DNA of 64,000 bases from Achatina immaculata (Eukaryota; Mollusca; Gastropoda; Stylommatophora; Achatinidae): the NCBI GenBank assembly GCA_009760885.1, contig CM019708.1, positions 13,317,931-13,381,930 on the forward strand, given 5' to 3'. Position 1 is the stretch's first letter. Each line of letters opens with the position of its first letter. Shown here piece by piece: positions 33,444 to 44,989 of this stretch. The position numbers were made by a program, and so were the translations under genes. Below the pieces are notes generated by a model that ran no database searches, was not told the DNA's origin, and saw nothing but the letters and a program-made list of their open reading frames with translations.

Positions 33444-33875
33444 TTTGTTCACACGGTTTATGCCCTTCTAATACCAAGTCTGTATCGGTCTCTGTGAAAA
33501 GCTCAGAAGCTCTATCAAAGTTTTGGCGGTAACAAATCCTCGAATAAACACTTCACACTGAAAATGGTTTTTTAAATGACACAGAGAATTTTGGAAAATC
33601 CAATTAAAAACGTGTTCAGAAATGTCCAATCAAGAATTTACAGACAGAAGAAGTCCTTTAATGAAGATCTACGCGGGGGCCTTGATTGATTCCAACTTCC
33701 ACGAAATAAGAAGTTAACTCTGCAGAACCAGGCCGACGAGAGATCTTGATGGAATCAGCGAGGAGGTTCTCGTCAAAGTGCAGCCCAAAATGTGGACACG
33801 AGCAGAGGGATCTCGCTTTAGACCTCTCCTGGCGAATCGCAGATCCGGAAGGGTTTTGAAGAGCCAGACTTGTGA
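33444..33875 (-). other. Putative 5' UTR, ATG-free
   Basis: There is no CAT on the plus strand across about 430 bp, hence no upstream ATG in the predicted transcript. The transcript start near 33875 is inferred from the TATA box and is not seen directly. Confidence 0.5.
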
Positions 33876-33894
33876 AGGTTGACCGACTGTGTCA

Positions 33895-33925
33895 GGTCGG
33901 TTTATATACAGTACCCGCCTCTTGT
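33895..33925 (-). promoter_or_regulatory. TATA-box promoter with adjacent GC box
   Basis: TATATAAA (minus strand, 33908-33901) is preceded by GAGGCGGGTAC, a GC-box-like motif. Position relative to the ATG-free leader and the signal-peptide exon fits a core promoter. Confidence 0.55.
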
Positions 33926-34059
33926 TTGCTCAGCAGTAGCACAACAGGGTTGGCTGTGGAGATAGTAGACAAATTTATAGCCCGCACTTCAGACCTCTAT
34001 TATCAACAAGCCAAGCATTTTAGAAAGAAAAAAAAATATAAAAAGTGACGTATCAGTCA

Positions 34060-34520
34060 ACCGTAGAAATACGTGGTTCTGCGCACTATAAAATTGGCCT
34101 CTTTTTTTTTTTTGTGTCTTCTAAACATGTTAACCATTTCCCATACTTCATTAAACAGAATATCATGGATAGAAAGAAAATCAAAGAAAGAGATATTAAT
34201 GGGATTAGGTGTAGTAGAAAAATGGCTTGCAGACAAAGTTAGAAAGATGAGATACCTGGGCCACATCAAGAGACATACTGGTTTGGAGAGGTTGATAGTA
34301 GAAGGCATAGTGCTCAGCAAAAGAGAAAAAAAGCGATCTCGCCGCAGGTGGACTCAGGACATCATGGAAAGTCTAAATATGTCATCGAGAGATGATGGTC
34401 AACTTTCGGACACTGTATTCATTCAGGGAGGCAGTGAGAGAGACAACTTTCTTGAAAGGACACGTCACATGACACATAAACATTTCGTAGACAAACTCAT
34501 TTTGTCGTTTCAAGTGGCTT
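34060..34520 (+). mobile_element. LINE reverse-transcriptase C-terminal fragment
   Basis: The open plus frame reads NRISWIERKSKKEIL, KVRKMRYLGHIKRHTGLERL, VEGIVLSKREKKRSRRRW and TQDIMESLNMSS. The order YLGHIKR, V..G...GKR(K/R)..RRR..QDI matches the families at 26800 and 48900. Substitutions and loss of the N-terminal RT domain mark it as degenerate. It lies close upstream of the minus-strand promoter at 33.9 kb. Confidence 0.8.
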
Positions 34521-35014
34521 AGTTTTTTAAAGGCATTTTATAATTAATTATACACAGAAATAAAGTTAATTCAAGTATACAATCAGCTCATGAACTGGCT
34601 GCCGTAATTTTTATAGCGTAGCATGGAGGAAGAATTTAATAAAATAGAATATCAAGTAAATGAAAAGGATTCATCACATGAAGTCGCCGATAGAATAGAT
34701 TCAGCAGCAGGCTATATCTCAACATTAAAAAAAAAGTCGATTCCTGAAAAAAAAAAAAAACGTATTATGCTTCAGAAATTTCTTCTGCAATACAATTCTA
34801 TGAAGCCTAGAGCAGGGGCAATAACTCAGTGGGAGGAAAAAATTAGGAGCAAGCTGTAACCCTTCAACAAATCAGATATCCAATATTTCGACTTTCGTCT
34901 ATATCAAACAAGGTCAACACACGTTAATGTTTAAAAAAAAAATGGTGGAATGGTCAAAGGTTCTCATTATTGCTTAACGGATAAGTCCAAACAACGCTCC
35001 GAACATCACATATG
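34521..35014. other. No gene recognised
   Basis: An open plus frame at 34623-34859 (78 codons, Lys/Glu-rich, with SAAGYISTLKKK and KPRAGAITQWEEK) has no recognisable domain. I do not call it. Confidence 0.3.
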
Positions 35015-35170
35015 AAGGATGATCTCAATAGCGTGCAGGCATTCCGTAGCACCGGTGACAACCTTAAGGCAATAGATATGACGGGCAGGATTCGATCCCG
35101 AGACTTAAACTGGAAACTAACCGAGAGACCAGGTCTTCTCCATTTCGACCAATCCTACCCAAAGCACATG
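35015..35170 (-). mobile_element. tRNA-derived SINE-like element, third family
   Basis: On the minus strand, GGAGAAGACCTGGTCTCTCG followed by a B-box-like GGGATCGAATCCTGCC and ATTGCCTTAAGGTTGTCACC looks like a tRNA-derived head with body. There is only one copy in the window, so dispersal is not shown here. Confidence 0.4.
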
Positions 35171-35399
35171 TTTTAAAGAACACACCACAGAAAAAAAAAT
35201 CAATGAGATAAAGGTAGGACATTAAACTATATAGATTTGTACCTTACAAAATTTAGTCATGGCATTCTCTTCATGAACTTATTTTTCTTAGCTTTTTTTC
35301 TGCAATAAAAAGTACACAATTGTGTATGCAATTATAAACATGTACACTTTAGCCACTAGTTATTTACAACATCATGTCGGATCAGATAAGACTGGTTAA
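35171..35399. other. No gene recognised
   Basis: AT-rich spacer. Confidence 0.4.
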
Positions 35400-35606
35400 T
35401 TTAAAACTCTAAATCAATATATTGTCGGTGACGTACTGAGCGGGGAGACCTCCAGATATCGAAAATACCTGCATAAGGGGGCTCACCTGTGTAAGTAACC
35501 GAACCGAATCAACTGGTGGCATGGCGGCCAGTCGTAGCGAACATGGCGAAGTGGAAGGTGGCTGCAGTCTGCCGGAAAGCGTCACGCGTGCCCGGGGGCC
35601 CCGCCA
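35400..35606 (+). promoter_or_regulatory. Candidate promoter and short first coding exon
   Basis: CpG-containing sequence carries TGACGTA (CRE-like, about 35430). GGCATGGCGGCC (YY1-like) lies at the first ATG (35521). From that ATG the frame reads MAASRSEHGEVEGG and CSLPESVTRARGPR up to a donor-like GCCA|GTAAGG at 35607. Unspliced, the frame stops after one more codon. It is short and unproven; no downstream exon was identified. Confidence 0.3.
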
Positions 35607-35689
35607 GTAAGGAAAGCCATCTACCCGTTCTTACGAATTCCAAAAATTAAGAACTGTGCAGTTTAAATTATCCATAGATGCCATTTTGT

Positions 35690-36260
35690 TTTGCCGAGAC
35701 TTTTCCTCCTCTCTCGCAGTATTACGCTTCATCATCATCTGGTGCCGTGCTTACAGGCGTTTCTTGCATGTTTCTCCATAGTACATGATCCTCCATGTAG
35801 GCCGTCTGTTCAGTTGGTGATCTCATTCCAAACCATCTCGTATGATTTCTCTCGGCCTTCCCCTGGCTCTTCTTCCCTCTATTTTTCCTGTTGTTACACT
35901 ATTTTCAATGCCACCCCCACCCACCCTTTATCATTGCATTTTTTAAATGTCCCTTTCTTCTCATACATTCTTCATTAGTAATTTTTTGCTGTCCAGGGAA
36001 TTCACAACATTCTTCTAATAAACCACATTTCTGCTGCTTCCAATGATTTTTGTGCAGACCTGTCTATTGTCCATGATTCACTTCCGTATAACAAGATAGG
36101 TTCAATATAGCATTTTAGGACTCGTTTTCTAACATTCATTGCTAAGGATGTGTTGCATAATATGTTTCCCATTCTCTGAAATGCGGTCTTTGCTTGGCCT
36201 GTTCTTTTGTCAATTTCTGTTCTGCATTTCTCATCCGAAATTAATACTGCTCCGAGCATT
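35690..36260 (-). mobile_element. LINE reverse-transcriptase C-terminal region
   Basis: The minus strand from 36259 reads LISDEKCRTEIDKRTGQAK, TAFQRMGNILCNTSLAMN, KRVLKCYIEPILLYGSESW and QKSLEAAEMWFIRRML. After a stop it continues with RIPWTAK and KIVTTGKIEGRRARGRPRE. It ends at (ATG)n near 35740. It shares its 3' half with 41657-42060. Confidence 0.9.
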
Positions 36261-37018
36261 ACGTTAACTATGTAAAATTTATGTAATAATCTACTACATG
36301 AACTGAAAATTAACTTTATAGTTTAATTTTTTTTCCTCACTGTGTAAAAAAAAAAATGTTGAAAGATGCACGTAGGTCAAGTCAAAGTGCCTAGGTCTTC
36401 TGTTGTGACGTAACATTGCCTGAAGAGGGGAAAGCTGGTCGCTGACTGACGAAGTTGTATTATAACAAAGGCCTTCAGATGCCTCTGGATCTCAGGGTGG
36501 ATCTACCTGACAGGTATTCTGATATAACGTCAGATTAGGTAGCCAGACTTAAAAGAAAGCATTTCATTAGTCAATCGCTATCTAAATAAACAGGTAGCCC
36601 AGATAGGTAAGTCTTATCTGAGATTTGAAAAAAAAAAACGAAAGAGTCACTGATATACTAAATCCCTGCCAGTAAGTGACCTCCCCTACCCCCCCCCCTT
36701 TTTTTGTGACAGTGTTATAAGTACACTCACTCGGTAGCGCTGGCCAGAATTTTGGCCTATGAAAATGGCGACGAGCGGTATATCCTAGTGGTCGAGTCGA
36801 CTTTGATTCGGCCGTTTCCACTCACAGATTTCAATCTGCAAATATTTACATGTTTACTGATCAACGCCTTTAACCTGAGGAAATCCAGGACAAACGCTTT
36901 ACCAAAACCCGTCGCCATGTCTATTTTTACAGTTTAAGATTTCGAACTCCCAGCCTTGTAACAAAATGATGTGACTGCGGCTTTACAAATTAAGTCGTTT
37001 AAACAGCTCATGATACTC
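36261..37018. other. No gene recognised
   Basis: AT-rich sequence with a C-run at 36690. AGTGGTCGAGTCGACTTTG at 36788 faintly resembles a SINE A box, but no B box of adequate quality follows. Nothing is called. Confidence 0.35.
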
Positions 37019-37545
37019 TCAGAGGTAATGAAACATAAATATAAATAGCTCAGAGATAAAGAAAGGTAAATATAAACAGCTGAGGATAGTCTCAGAGATA
37101 AGGAAACGTAAATATGAACAGCTCAGGATAGTCTCAGAGATAAGGAAACGTAAATATGAACAGCTCAGGATAATCTCAGAGATAAGGAAACGTAAATATA
37201 AACAGTTCAGGATAGTTTCAGAGATAAGGAAACGTAAATATAAACAGTTCAGGATAGCCTCAGAGATAAAGAAACGTAAATATAAACAGTTCAGGATAGT
37301 CTCAGAGATAGAGAAACGTAAATATAAACAGCTGAGGATAGTCTCAGAGATAAAGAAAAGTAAATATAAACAGATCAGGATAGTCTCAGAGATAAGGAAA
37401 CGTAAATATAAACAGCTCAGGATAGTCTCAGAGATAAGGAAACGTAAATATAAATAGCTCAGGATAGTCTCAGAGATAAGGAAACGTAAATATAAACAGC
37501 TCAGGATAGTCTCGGAGATAGGGAAACGTAAATACAAGATATGTA
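37019..37545. repeat. 42-bp minisatellite, about 12 units
   Basis: The unit is AGCTCAGGATAGTCTCAGAG + ATAAGGAAACGTAAATATAA + AC. Because 42 is a multiple of 3, a 172-codon minus frame (LYLRFLISETILS repeats) stays open. It has no other support. Confidence 0.9.
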
Positions 37546-39210
37546 AGAGCTAAAATCTTTGAACTCTTTGAGAGAACATAACCCTGACCAACAGAAAACC
37601 TTTCCCTTCTGAGAAGACAGAATAAGAAACTTTTACATGGGACAAGAAAAGAAACAACAGCGATGCCAGAGTCTGGTATGAGAGGACAAACAAGCAAAAC
37701 ACGCAGCTGTATAAGGATATCCGCTTGTATACGACATCAGTTTGTCTTCCAGTGTTGAAGGTCACTTGTTATTTTCGGTTAGTTTTGACTGCGGGTCCTA
37801 TTTTTGGACTCTAGATCTGTCAGTGATTAACTCTTTGTGTTCTAGCTTTCCTTAAACAATGAAACGGATGTTTTTTTTGTTTCCTTTTCTTCAAAGTTTC
37901 TTGATTTCCAATGGAGTCTAGGATTGTCAAAGGGATTTACAATGGCTTTTAAGTAACAAAAGATCGTAGAGCGCAGGAGTAGTGCAGGAAACAGAGAGTA
38001 GACTTGTTATAACTAAAAAAGGTAGAACCTAACCCACAACAAAACCGATACCTGATTACTATGTTAGGAGGGCAGAAACTGAATGTCTTTATGAAAGGTG
38101 AAGCATATCAAAATGCCTTGTATAAATTACAGGTGTCGGTATATAAAGGGACTTAATGTTGTACAAGTGGCAGCGCACAAGATGCTTAAAAAAAAAAAAA
38201 AACTATTCAAAAATTTTTAAAATATAAGGAAGAAAATTGACCAGACTGTGTCAGAAATAAGTCCTTTTTTTAAAACTGTTTTTGCATTAGTTAAATTATA
38301 ATTGTACCAACAAAAAAAAAGAAGTTTACCGAACTATTTTAAATATACTGGGTATAACAAAAACACATTACTTGTGAAATATGTTAACTTGTATGCTATG
38401 AAGTATACAAACATTTAGAAATTAGGACTCGCCATTATTATATCTGAAATATAAGCGCTCATTTTGTGTATTAAACATGTAACCCAAACTTGGAAGAAAC
38501 ACACACACACACACACTCACGCCACACGCACGCGCGCGCGCACATACACATATCTAATGTATGCCATATCAGTGGAAATAATCCACAAAATTTATCGCAC
38601 ATAAAGACGAAATGATGTTCGACATAAAGCACAATTTACGATAAACGGAAACGATAAATTACTCAAGGATATGGTTTTATTGGTGTCAAAACTTTGTAAG
38701 ATAAGAGTTATTTTAGAATGGGATAAAGTTTACTATAAAGTGCGAAATATATTTATAACGAACACTGGCTTCAGGGGGTCACTGTGTCCTTTTAGCGTGT
38801 GCTCGTTATTTAAATAAGCCATTTACAATATGTATCAGCTTTGATAAATGTAACATCCTCAAATTATGGGTTGTTGACGGTAGTACTATTATTAACAACA
38901 GGATCCAGCATTAGTGCATTCTGCTGATATGTCTGCTCCACTCCCCCATCTTGCAACAAATGAAAATGAACTTCTGTAACTGTCCACGTCATAAGATTAT
39001 TTTAAGACTGTATGACCCGTCCTGTACGTACACACGTACTTGTGGATCCTTCTACCACACCTAGTCAGTTCATTTGATTGATGTGGACTTTATGTAAAAC
39101 CTTCGATGTCAGCATTATGTTGCAGCGCTATCGACGAAGCAGTCAAGATGACATCCTTGGTCAAAATCATTGTGTCATTACTGTATTGTTGTTCAGTTGC
39201 GGACTGGCTA
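37546..39210. other. No gene recognised
   Basis: About 1.7 kb of AT-rich sequence. It holds an (AC)n/(CG)n block at 38500-38550 and A-runs at 38190 and 38310. It has the fewest repeats of any long stretch in the window. No open frame is convincing. Confidence 0.4.
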
Positions 39211-39214
39211 TGTC

Positions 39215-39257
39215 ATCTGTCTGTCTGTCTGTCTGTCTGCCTGCCTGCCTGCCTGCC

Positions 39258-39288
<31 letters not shown>

Positions 39289-39290
39289 GA
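39215..39290. repeat. (CTGT)n/(CTGC)n microsatellite
   Basis: CTGT, CTGC, then CTGT blocks in a total of about 18 tetranucleotides. Confidence 0.95.
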
Positions 39291-39529
39291 GAAAAGTAAC
39301 CGCAAATAAATGAACATTACCAATGAAAGCATATGAACAGACTTTTTGACTCTCACTCAAAACCTTTCATATATTTTTTTCAATTTTTACATCCTTTGAT
39401 TTGCGATTAATTTTTTAAAAAAATTATCATATCATGTATACCCAGTCACCTTCCTCTGCTGATTTATATTACTTAATCACAAAAGACACGAAAAAGGGCC
39501 ACTGTACTACTCCACTGTTACGAAGTTCA

Positions 39530-40162
39530 AAATTCAGACTCCGGCTTCACTGCATTCAGGACAACCCCATATATACCCCGCCGCATGCCGCAGCCTCCAT
39601 CCAAGAGCATGTTTGCTGATAGTTCCTATCAAATGTTGGTTCTTTACGATGTGTTTTCTGCCACACAGTTCGGATTTCCTGCCAGTAACTTTATTTTGTC
39701 CTAGCTCCAGCAATCTCCTCACAGCTACATTGTTCGTCTACTCCCGCTCTTTATTTTCCCGCAGTCTGTCCAGTACAGCCCTAGCAATGTCCCCCTTGTC
39801 CACTGACAGTCTGCCGTTTATTTTAGTCTGTCCAGTAAGTCTGTCTGCCACATCACTGCCATGTACTCCCGCATGCCCTGGACAGCAAAGCCACGTTAGG
39901 CTTGTCACAGCTGACTGGCTCTTTCCATGCCGGACGGTAACACGTTGCCATATCCGGAGGTGGGGGGGGGGGTCAGTTCCACGTCGCTAGGCAACATATT
40001 GCCACCTGCTTCGTTTCAACAACAACAACAACAACAACAAAACTGTGTAACTTTTTAATTGTAGACGTTTTATCTGCGCATGTCCGGTGATCTTTCATAG
40101 TTCAGTGTGAAGCGTGGATAGCAACAGAGTGAAATGGATCTTTTTATCGAGAATTTTCAATA

Positions 40163-40226
<64 letters not shown>

Positions 40227-41090
40227 GTGATTTCAGAGGCATACGGACATGCCCTATGACCAGACCACTGTTCTTGAATGTACACCAAGTAGATCTAGAC
40301 CTATAAAACGCACTGGAGAAGTAGTTGGAATGTTATTTCAGACGTTATTTTAGTAAGCATGCCACATGTTATCACAAGTAGATCTAGACTTCGCCGATGG
40401 TAGATTTAGACCTAACCGATGGTAAGTAGGACACAATTATCAGCTAAAATCATCACGCTATTTCTTTTTTTTCATAAAAAGATATCAGTATTTATGGAAT
40501 CGTAATACATTTACAAGTTTTTTATGCATATACAAATATACTTTTAATATGGAAATAATTTTACATTCACTTTTCCAACTATACCCCCTATACATATCAA
40601 GACCCGCGCTTTTTCTCTGGCAAAAATGGAATGTCCGCGTTTTTTGCGAAGTAAATTCTTCTCAATCTTACGGAGCATACTCTGTTAATCTGCCACAATG
40701 ACACAATTAACCACAGCACGAGCAACTAAACATTCCACTGCCGCCGACACGGCCTCAATTTCCATTCTCATGCTTGATGTGGCGACTTCAAAGGCTCCCG
40801 AACCCTATGCCACGACTCTTCCATTTCGGTAGGCAACAAAACCCCAACCACTTCCGCTGTTCCGAGTCATCTGTATATATTACCGTGTCGGAAGACCCAC
40901 AGTGATGCTGGATGAGACCTTGAACCCGAAGCTCAACTGCTCCATGGGCCAAGTCTCGACATTCACGGCCCCCATCTGTATAATAATCCTCGCCAGACGT
41001 GGTTGGCCCCGCACCGGCAACCAGTCATCACACGGAGGCAGCCCACCCAGACCGCAAACTGACCCCACTTTATCCTCCGCCTCTGCCATC
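39530..41090 (-). mobile_element. LINE RNase H domain, split by an insertion and decayed
   Basis: On the minus strand, 40870-40620 reads GSGWGFVAYRNGRVV, GAFEVATSSMRMEIEAVSAA and VECL, then VIVAD and QSMLRKIE. This is the first two-thirds of an RNase H fold: the strand-1 region, the ME(I/L)xA acidic motif and the DSxSxL-like motif. Separated by about 700 bp, 39905-39825 reads LTWLCCPGHAGVHGSDVADR, the conserved GHxGxxGNExAD-type end. In-frame stops follow RVVA and VIVAD. Downstream, 39722-39534 may be the remaining ORF2 C-terminus. The intervening 39906-40616 carries a (GT)n(GA)n tract and no domain. Confidence 0.75.
40165..40223. repeat. (GT)n(GA)n microsatellite
   Basis: About 9 GT units followed by about 20 GA units, inside the insertion that splits the RNase H domain. 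Confidence 0.95.
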
Positions 41091-41284
41091 CAAGATCCCC
41101 CCCCCCTTGATGCGTCTTTCCTTTATCAATCCCAGCTGCCCGTGGAGAGGATGATCCCTCATGCCAGCAACCCCGATCTATGCCCCCACCTGAGCACACT
41201 TGGGCCTAAACCTCACACTCAGCACATCAAGCAGAAAGCACACTGTTACCTTATCTGGCAGCACAGCAGCACAGAGAACAGATA
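41091..41284. other. No gene recognised
   Basis: C-rich spacer (CCCCCCCC at 41097). Open frames on both strands have no motif. It may be upstream sequence of the neighbouring minus-strand LINE. Confidence 0.35.
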
Positions 41285-41565
41285 AGCTCTAGCTACACAT
41301 TGTTTTCTTTTCTGTTTGTTCTGTAGCTACACATTGTTTTCTTTTCTGTTTGTTCTGTAGCTACACATTGTTTTCTTTTCTGTTTGTTCTGTAGCTACAC
41401 ACTGTTTTCTTTTCTGTTTGTTCTGTAGCTACACATTGTTTTCGTTTCTGTTTGTTCTGTAGCTACACATTGTTTTCTTTTCTGTTTGTTCTGTAGCTAC
41501 ACATTGTTTTCTTTTCTGTTTGTTCTGTAGCTACACATTGTTTTATTTTCTGTTTGTTCTTTACA
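41285..41565. repeat. 34-bp minisatellite, 8 units
   Basis: GTAGCTACACATTGTTTTCT + TTTCTGTTTGTTCT repeats with single-base variants (ACACTG, TTCGTT, TTATTT). Confidence 0.95.
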
Positions 41566-41654
41566 GGTATGGTTTAACTATATTGCCAGAAGTATATCAG
41601 TTTTTGCGTATCCATAATAAAACGGGAGTTCCAGTATTTCATGAAAATATCTTT

Positions 41655-42065
41655 CAGTGCAACGTGAGTCCTGGACAATGGGCAGGTCTGCACAAAAGTC
41701 ATTGGAAGCAGCAGAAATGTGGTTTATTAGAAGAATGTTGCGAATCCCCTGGACAGCAAAAATAACTAATGAAGAATGTATGAGAAGAGCTGGAGAGACC
41801 CAAAAAAAATCTTGTCAAAAAATAAGAGAGAGACAATGTACTTTCATAGAACATACAATGAGAAGAGCGGGTATTGAAAATGTTGTAACAACAGGAAAAA
41901 CAGAGGGAAGAAGAGCCAGGGGAAGATTGGGAGAAATGATACCGGACAGTCTGACGAGACGGTGTGAGAGAAGATCACCAACTGAGCTGATGGCCTGCAT
42001 GAAGGATCGGGTGCTCTGGAGAAGCATAATATCCAACGCCAGTTGGCACGGCACCTGATGATGAT
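41655..42065 (+). mobile_element. LINE reverse-transcriptase C-terminal end with GAT tail
   Basis: This is the best open copy of its family in the window: 133 codons without a stop. It reads ESWTMGRSAQKSLEAAEMWF, IRRMLRIPWTAKITNEECM, RQCTFIEHTMRRAG, VVTTGKTEGRRARGRLGEM, PTELMACMKDRVLWRSI and WHGT, then GATGATGAT. It is 5'-truncated next to the 34-bp array. The lack of stops suggests a comparatively young insertion. The polymerase active site is absent. Confidence 0.9.
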
Positions 42066-42774
42066 AGCAACGTGAAAATTAAAAACCCGGACTGCAAGCA
42101 AGAACAGACTTCCCAGAGACAGACTGAGATCAGAGCAACGGACCATGTACTTGCAGCCATAAACTGTGCTTTATGAGGACGTGAAGTGACGAGCGTTTCG
42201 CGACGGACGAGTAGAATAATTCACACAAGTATAACATGTCCTTCTCGACAGCCATGTAAACCGTATACAACTGACAGGTTACCAAATCCTTGGGTAGGAC
42301 AGCAAGTGCCCCCACTCCCCCTACCATCAACACATAAATGTAAGGACAGAGCTTCTACTTTCTTTACAACGTGAACATTTATCCAGGAAAATCTGCACGG
42401 CATCCGTGGAGATATCCCGCACTAACAACAATGCACTTCGTCACGTGAATTTGCCACTCCACACTTACCGATATGTTCACATACCATCATGAGCTAGTAA
42501 AACGAGATTACTGCTAGTAAAACGAGACTTCCATCAAGTAAACCGAGAACTGACACTACGTGATTCCAACGCCCCGCAGAGGACTACATGAGTGCACTGA
42601 TAATTCATATCTAGTTTTTTGTTTTTTTTTGTCCGCGTCCATATTTGATAATAAGAGGTTAAACTACAGTTTATCTACTAGTAATGTTAATACTACAGAT
42701 ACTACATCAAATGCACTACTGATCGTACACTTACTTTTATTGTTGCTTATAATACGATATAAAGATGATACAGT
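42066..42774. other. No gene recognised
   Basis: A three-copy GTAAAACGAGA-type motif lies at 42495-42550 (CTAGTAAAACGAGA, AAGTAAACCGAGA). Otherwise unremarkable. Confidence 0.4.
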
Positions 42775-42845
42775 TACTACTACTGCTGCTGCTGCTGCTG
42801 CTACTACTACTTCTACTTCTACCATTGCTACTACTATTGGTACTG

Positions 42846-42878
<33 letters not shown>

Positions 42879-43135
42879 TTACAACTATTACTGCTACTAC
42901 TACTCTACTGCTGTTACTATTACTAATATAGTGCTGCTGCTGCTACTACTACTGGTCCTGCAACTACTACTACTACTACTCCTACTGCTGTTGCTACTAC
43001 TACTATTATTACCACTATCACTACACCTACTACTACTGGTATTACTACTGCTACTACTACTACTATTATTGCTTCTGCTACCACTGCTAACGCTAGACTT
43101 ACCAAAACTATTACTATAACTTTTACTACTACCAC
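42775..43135. repeat. (ACT)n/(CTG)n trinucleotide tract
   Basis: Interrupted ACT, GCT, ATT and CCT triplets run throughout. Thr-, Leu- and Ser-only frames are artefacts. Confidence 0.9.
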
Positions 43136-43169
43136 ATTTACATAAAGACACTATAAAGTTTTCAACACT

Positions 43170-43810
43170 GACTGATAGAAAGTATGTCTAACAATTACTG
43201 AAGGAAACAAATTATTACTTTCAAAACTGACTAAATAAAATGAGTCTGCGTTAAACTTTGCTAAATAAAAGACTGCAATGTTAAAATACTGACTGATTAA
43301 AATGATATGTTAAACATTGAATAAATTAAACACAACTATGTTAAACACTTACTTGATAAAACTATACTGTGTTAAACACTGATTCAATAAATATATACTA
43401 TACTCAATACTGCTTAAATAAAACTATGCTGCAGTAAACACTGTTATATGAAACATTACTATGCTTCACAGCTGACAAACTGAAATAATCTTATGTTTTA
43501 TACTGACTAAAGAAAACTATATTATGTTAAATACTGACTAAATTAAAATATACTATATTAAACACTGACTAACTTAAAAGATAATATGCTAAACACTGAC
43601 TAAATTAAAAAGATACTATGTTAAACACTGACTAAATTAAAAGATACTATGTTAAACACTGACTAAATTAAAAAGATACCATGTTAAACACTGACTAACT
43701 TAAAAGATACTATGTTAAACACTGACTTGTTAAACATTTACTAACTTAAAAGATACCATGTTAAACACTGACTAAATTAAAAGATACTAGGTTAAATAAC
43801 CACTGACAGA
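43170..43810. repeat. 31/32-bp minisatellite, diverged at its left end
   Basis: The unit TTAAACACTGACTAAATTAA + AAGATACTATG is clear from 43480 to 43800. Between 43170 and 43480 units are recognisable but diverged (CTGACTGATTAAAATGATAT, TTGATAAAACTATACT), again with homogenisation toward one side. Confidence 0.8.
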
Positions 43811-43959
43811 TTACGTTGTACTGTAGCCGTTAGTGAATGGAGAAAATGACGCTGTTGTGAAGACAAACTGAAGGAAGATATCACTTTCCGCTACATCCTC
43901 AACTTTTCCCTCACACTTTCCCCTCCGCATAACTTTCCATCCCGAAATTTGATTCGTTA
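43811..43959. other. Spacer, nothing recognised
   Basis: Mixed-composition spacer. Confidence 0.3.
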
Positions 43960-44170
43960 TTTAAATCCATCTTTTGACTTCACTTTCAAGCACGCGGCCC
44001 GCAGTATGTGATGCGGCTTCAGCAACGACAATGAGAGCTGATGTGTAAACTTGGACAACTTCCCGGGTCAGATCCACGACACGTGACCCCCCACCAGAAG
44101 CTCCGCCTGGAACTGTCTCAGTAAGACAGTGTCTCGACAGTCACGTGAGTTTGGGCTAGTTTATACTTTA
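43960..44170 (-). promoter_or_regulatory. Promoter-like segment with TATA and two E-boxes
   Basis: On the minus strand TATAAA (44165-44160) is followed by two CACGTG E-boxes (44147-44142 and 44085-44080), each within a CACGTGAC-like context. About 160 bp without an ATG then leads to AAAAGATGG at about 43970, a strong start context. The frame reads MDLNNESNFGMESYAEGK before a stop, with only a weak GTGTGA donor. It is a candidate promoter only. Confidence 0.3.
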
Positions 44171-44989
44171 GTAATGGCGGTTTGATAATGTCACAGGAAC
44201 CAGTTCAGACCGTGGGAATGAGCGACGGGACCGAACATCTGGAACTACTTTTTTTTTTTTTTTAGTAAATAGAGAAATCTAGTTCTACATGTCCGATCGA
44301 TTTTTGTTTTGTGAGTGTATTGGTTCAGTGTGTATTGTGAAAACAGACTGGCCTGTTTGCGTTATAGCAAGATGTTTTTAGACGCGTATTTTTCTGTTTC
44401 TTAAAGATATTAGTGCTATACAAGACGGACATGGAACTCAGTGTATATACAAGCTGTAACCATAAAACTGACGAGATAAGAAATGAAAATATTACTTAAA
44501 CTATTACATTTTGCAAACAAGAGTAACATCACCAACTGTAAAAAAAAGAAAACATGAGAGCAAATTATAATTTCTACCGAAAATCCTTTGACATGTTTTT
44601 GGAACCCCCCACTGACCGCACCTTCTATAAGATGACGTGAACAAATACAATGAAACGATGTTATTAAGTTCCATCTCATACTCTCATTTCTCATGAGTGG
44701 TGGAGCCTGTAGTCTGACGAACAAATGGACAGAACCAAATCAGGACCTTACAAGATTGGACCATGAGAATGAATTATGAATCATTGTTCTTGTATTTAAC
44801 TAATCGGTGACATAAAACAGTTGAGTACATTCCGAAGACAGTAAAGGCAGACAAACTTTGCTAGATTTCAGTCTTGTATATATATGATGCCCATACACAC
44901 AAACATATATGAAAGCAGTTTATCGTACATGTATGAACAACACTGAGACCAAAGTATGTTCGCTATATATCACTAGGGAAGGCGAGCCA
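44171..44989. other. No gene recognised
   Basis: AT-rich sequence with a T-run at 44250. A 102-codon minus frame (44724-44416) has a hydrophobic stretch but no family resemblance. Confidence 0.35.

Noticed and set aside
36740..36960. Further SINE heads
   Set aside because: Only loose A-box-like sequence (AGTGGTCGAG) and one GTTCGAAAT on the other strand. Spacing and orientation do not make a head.
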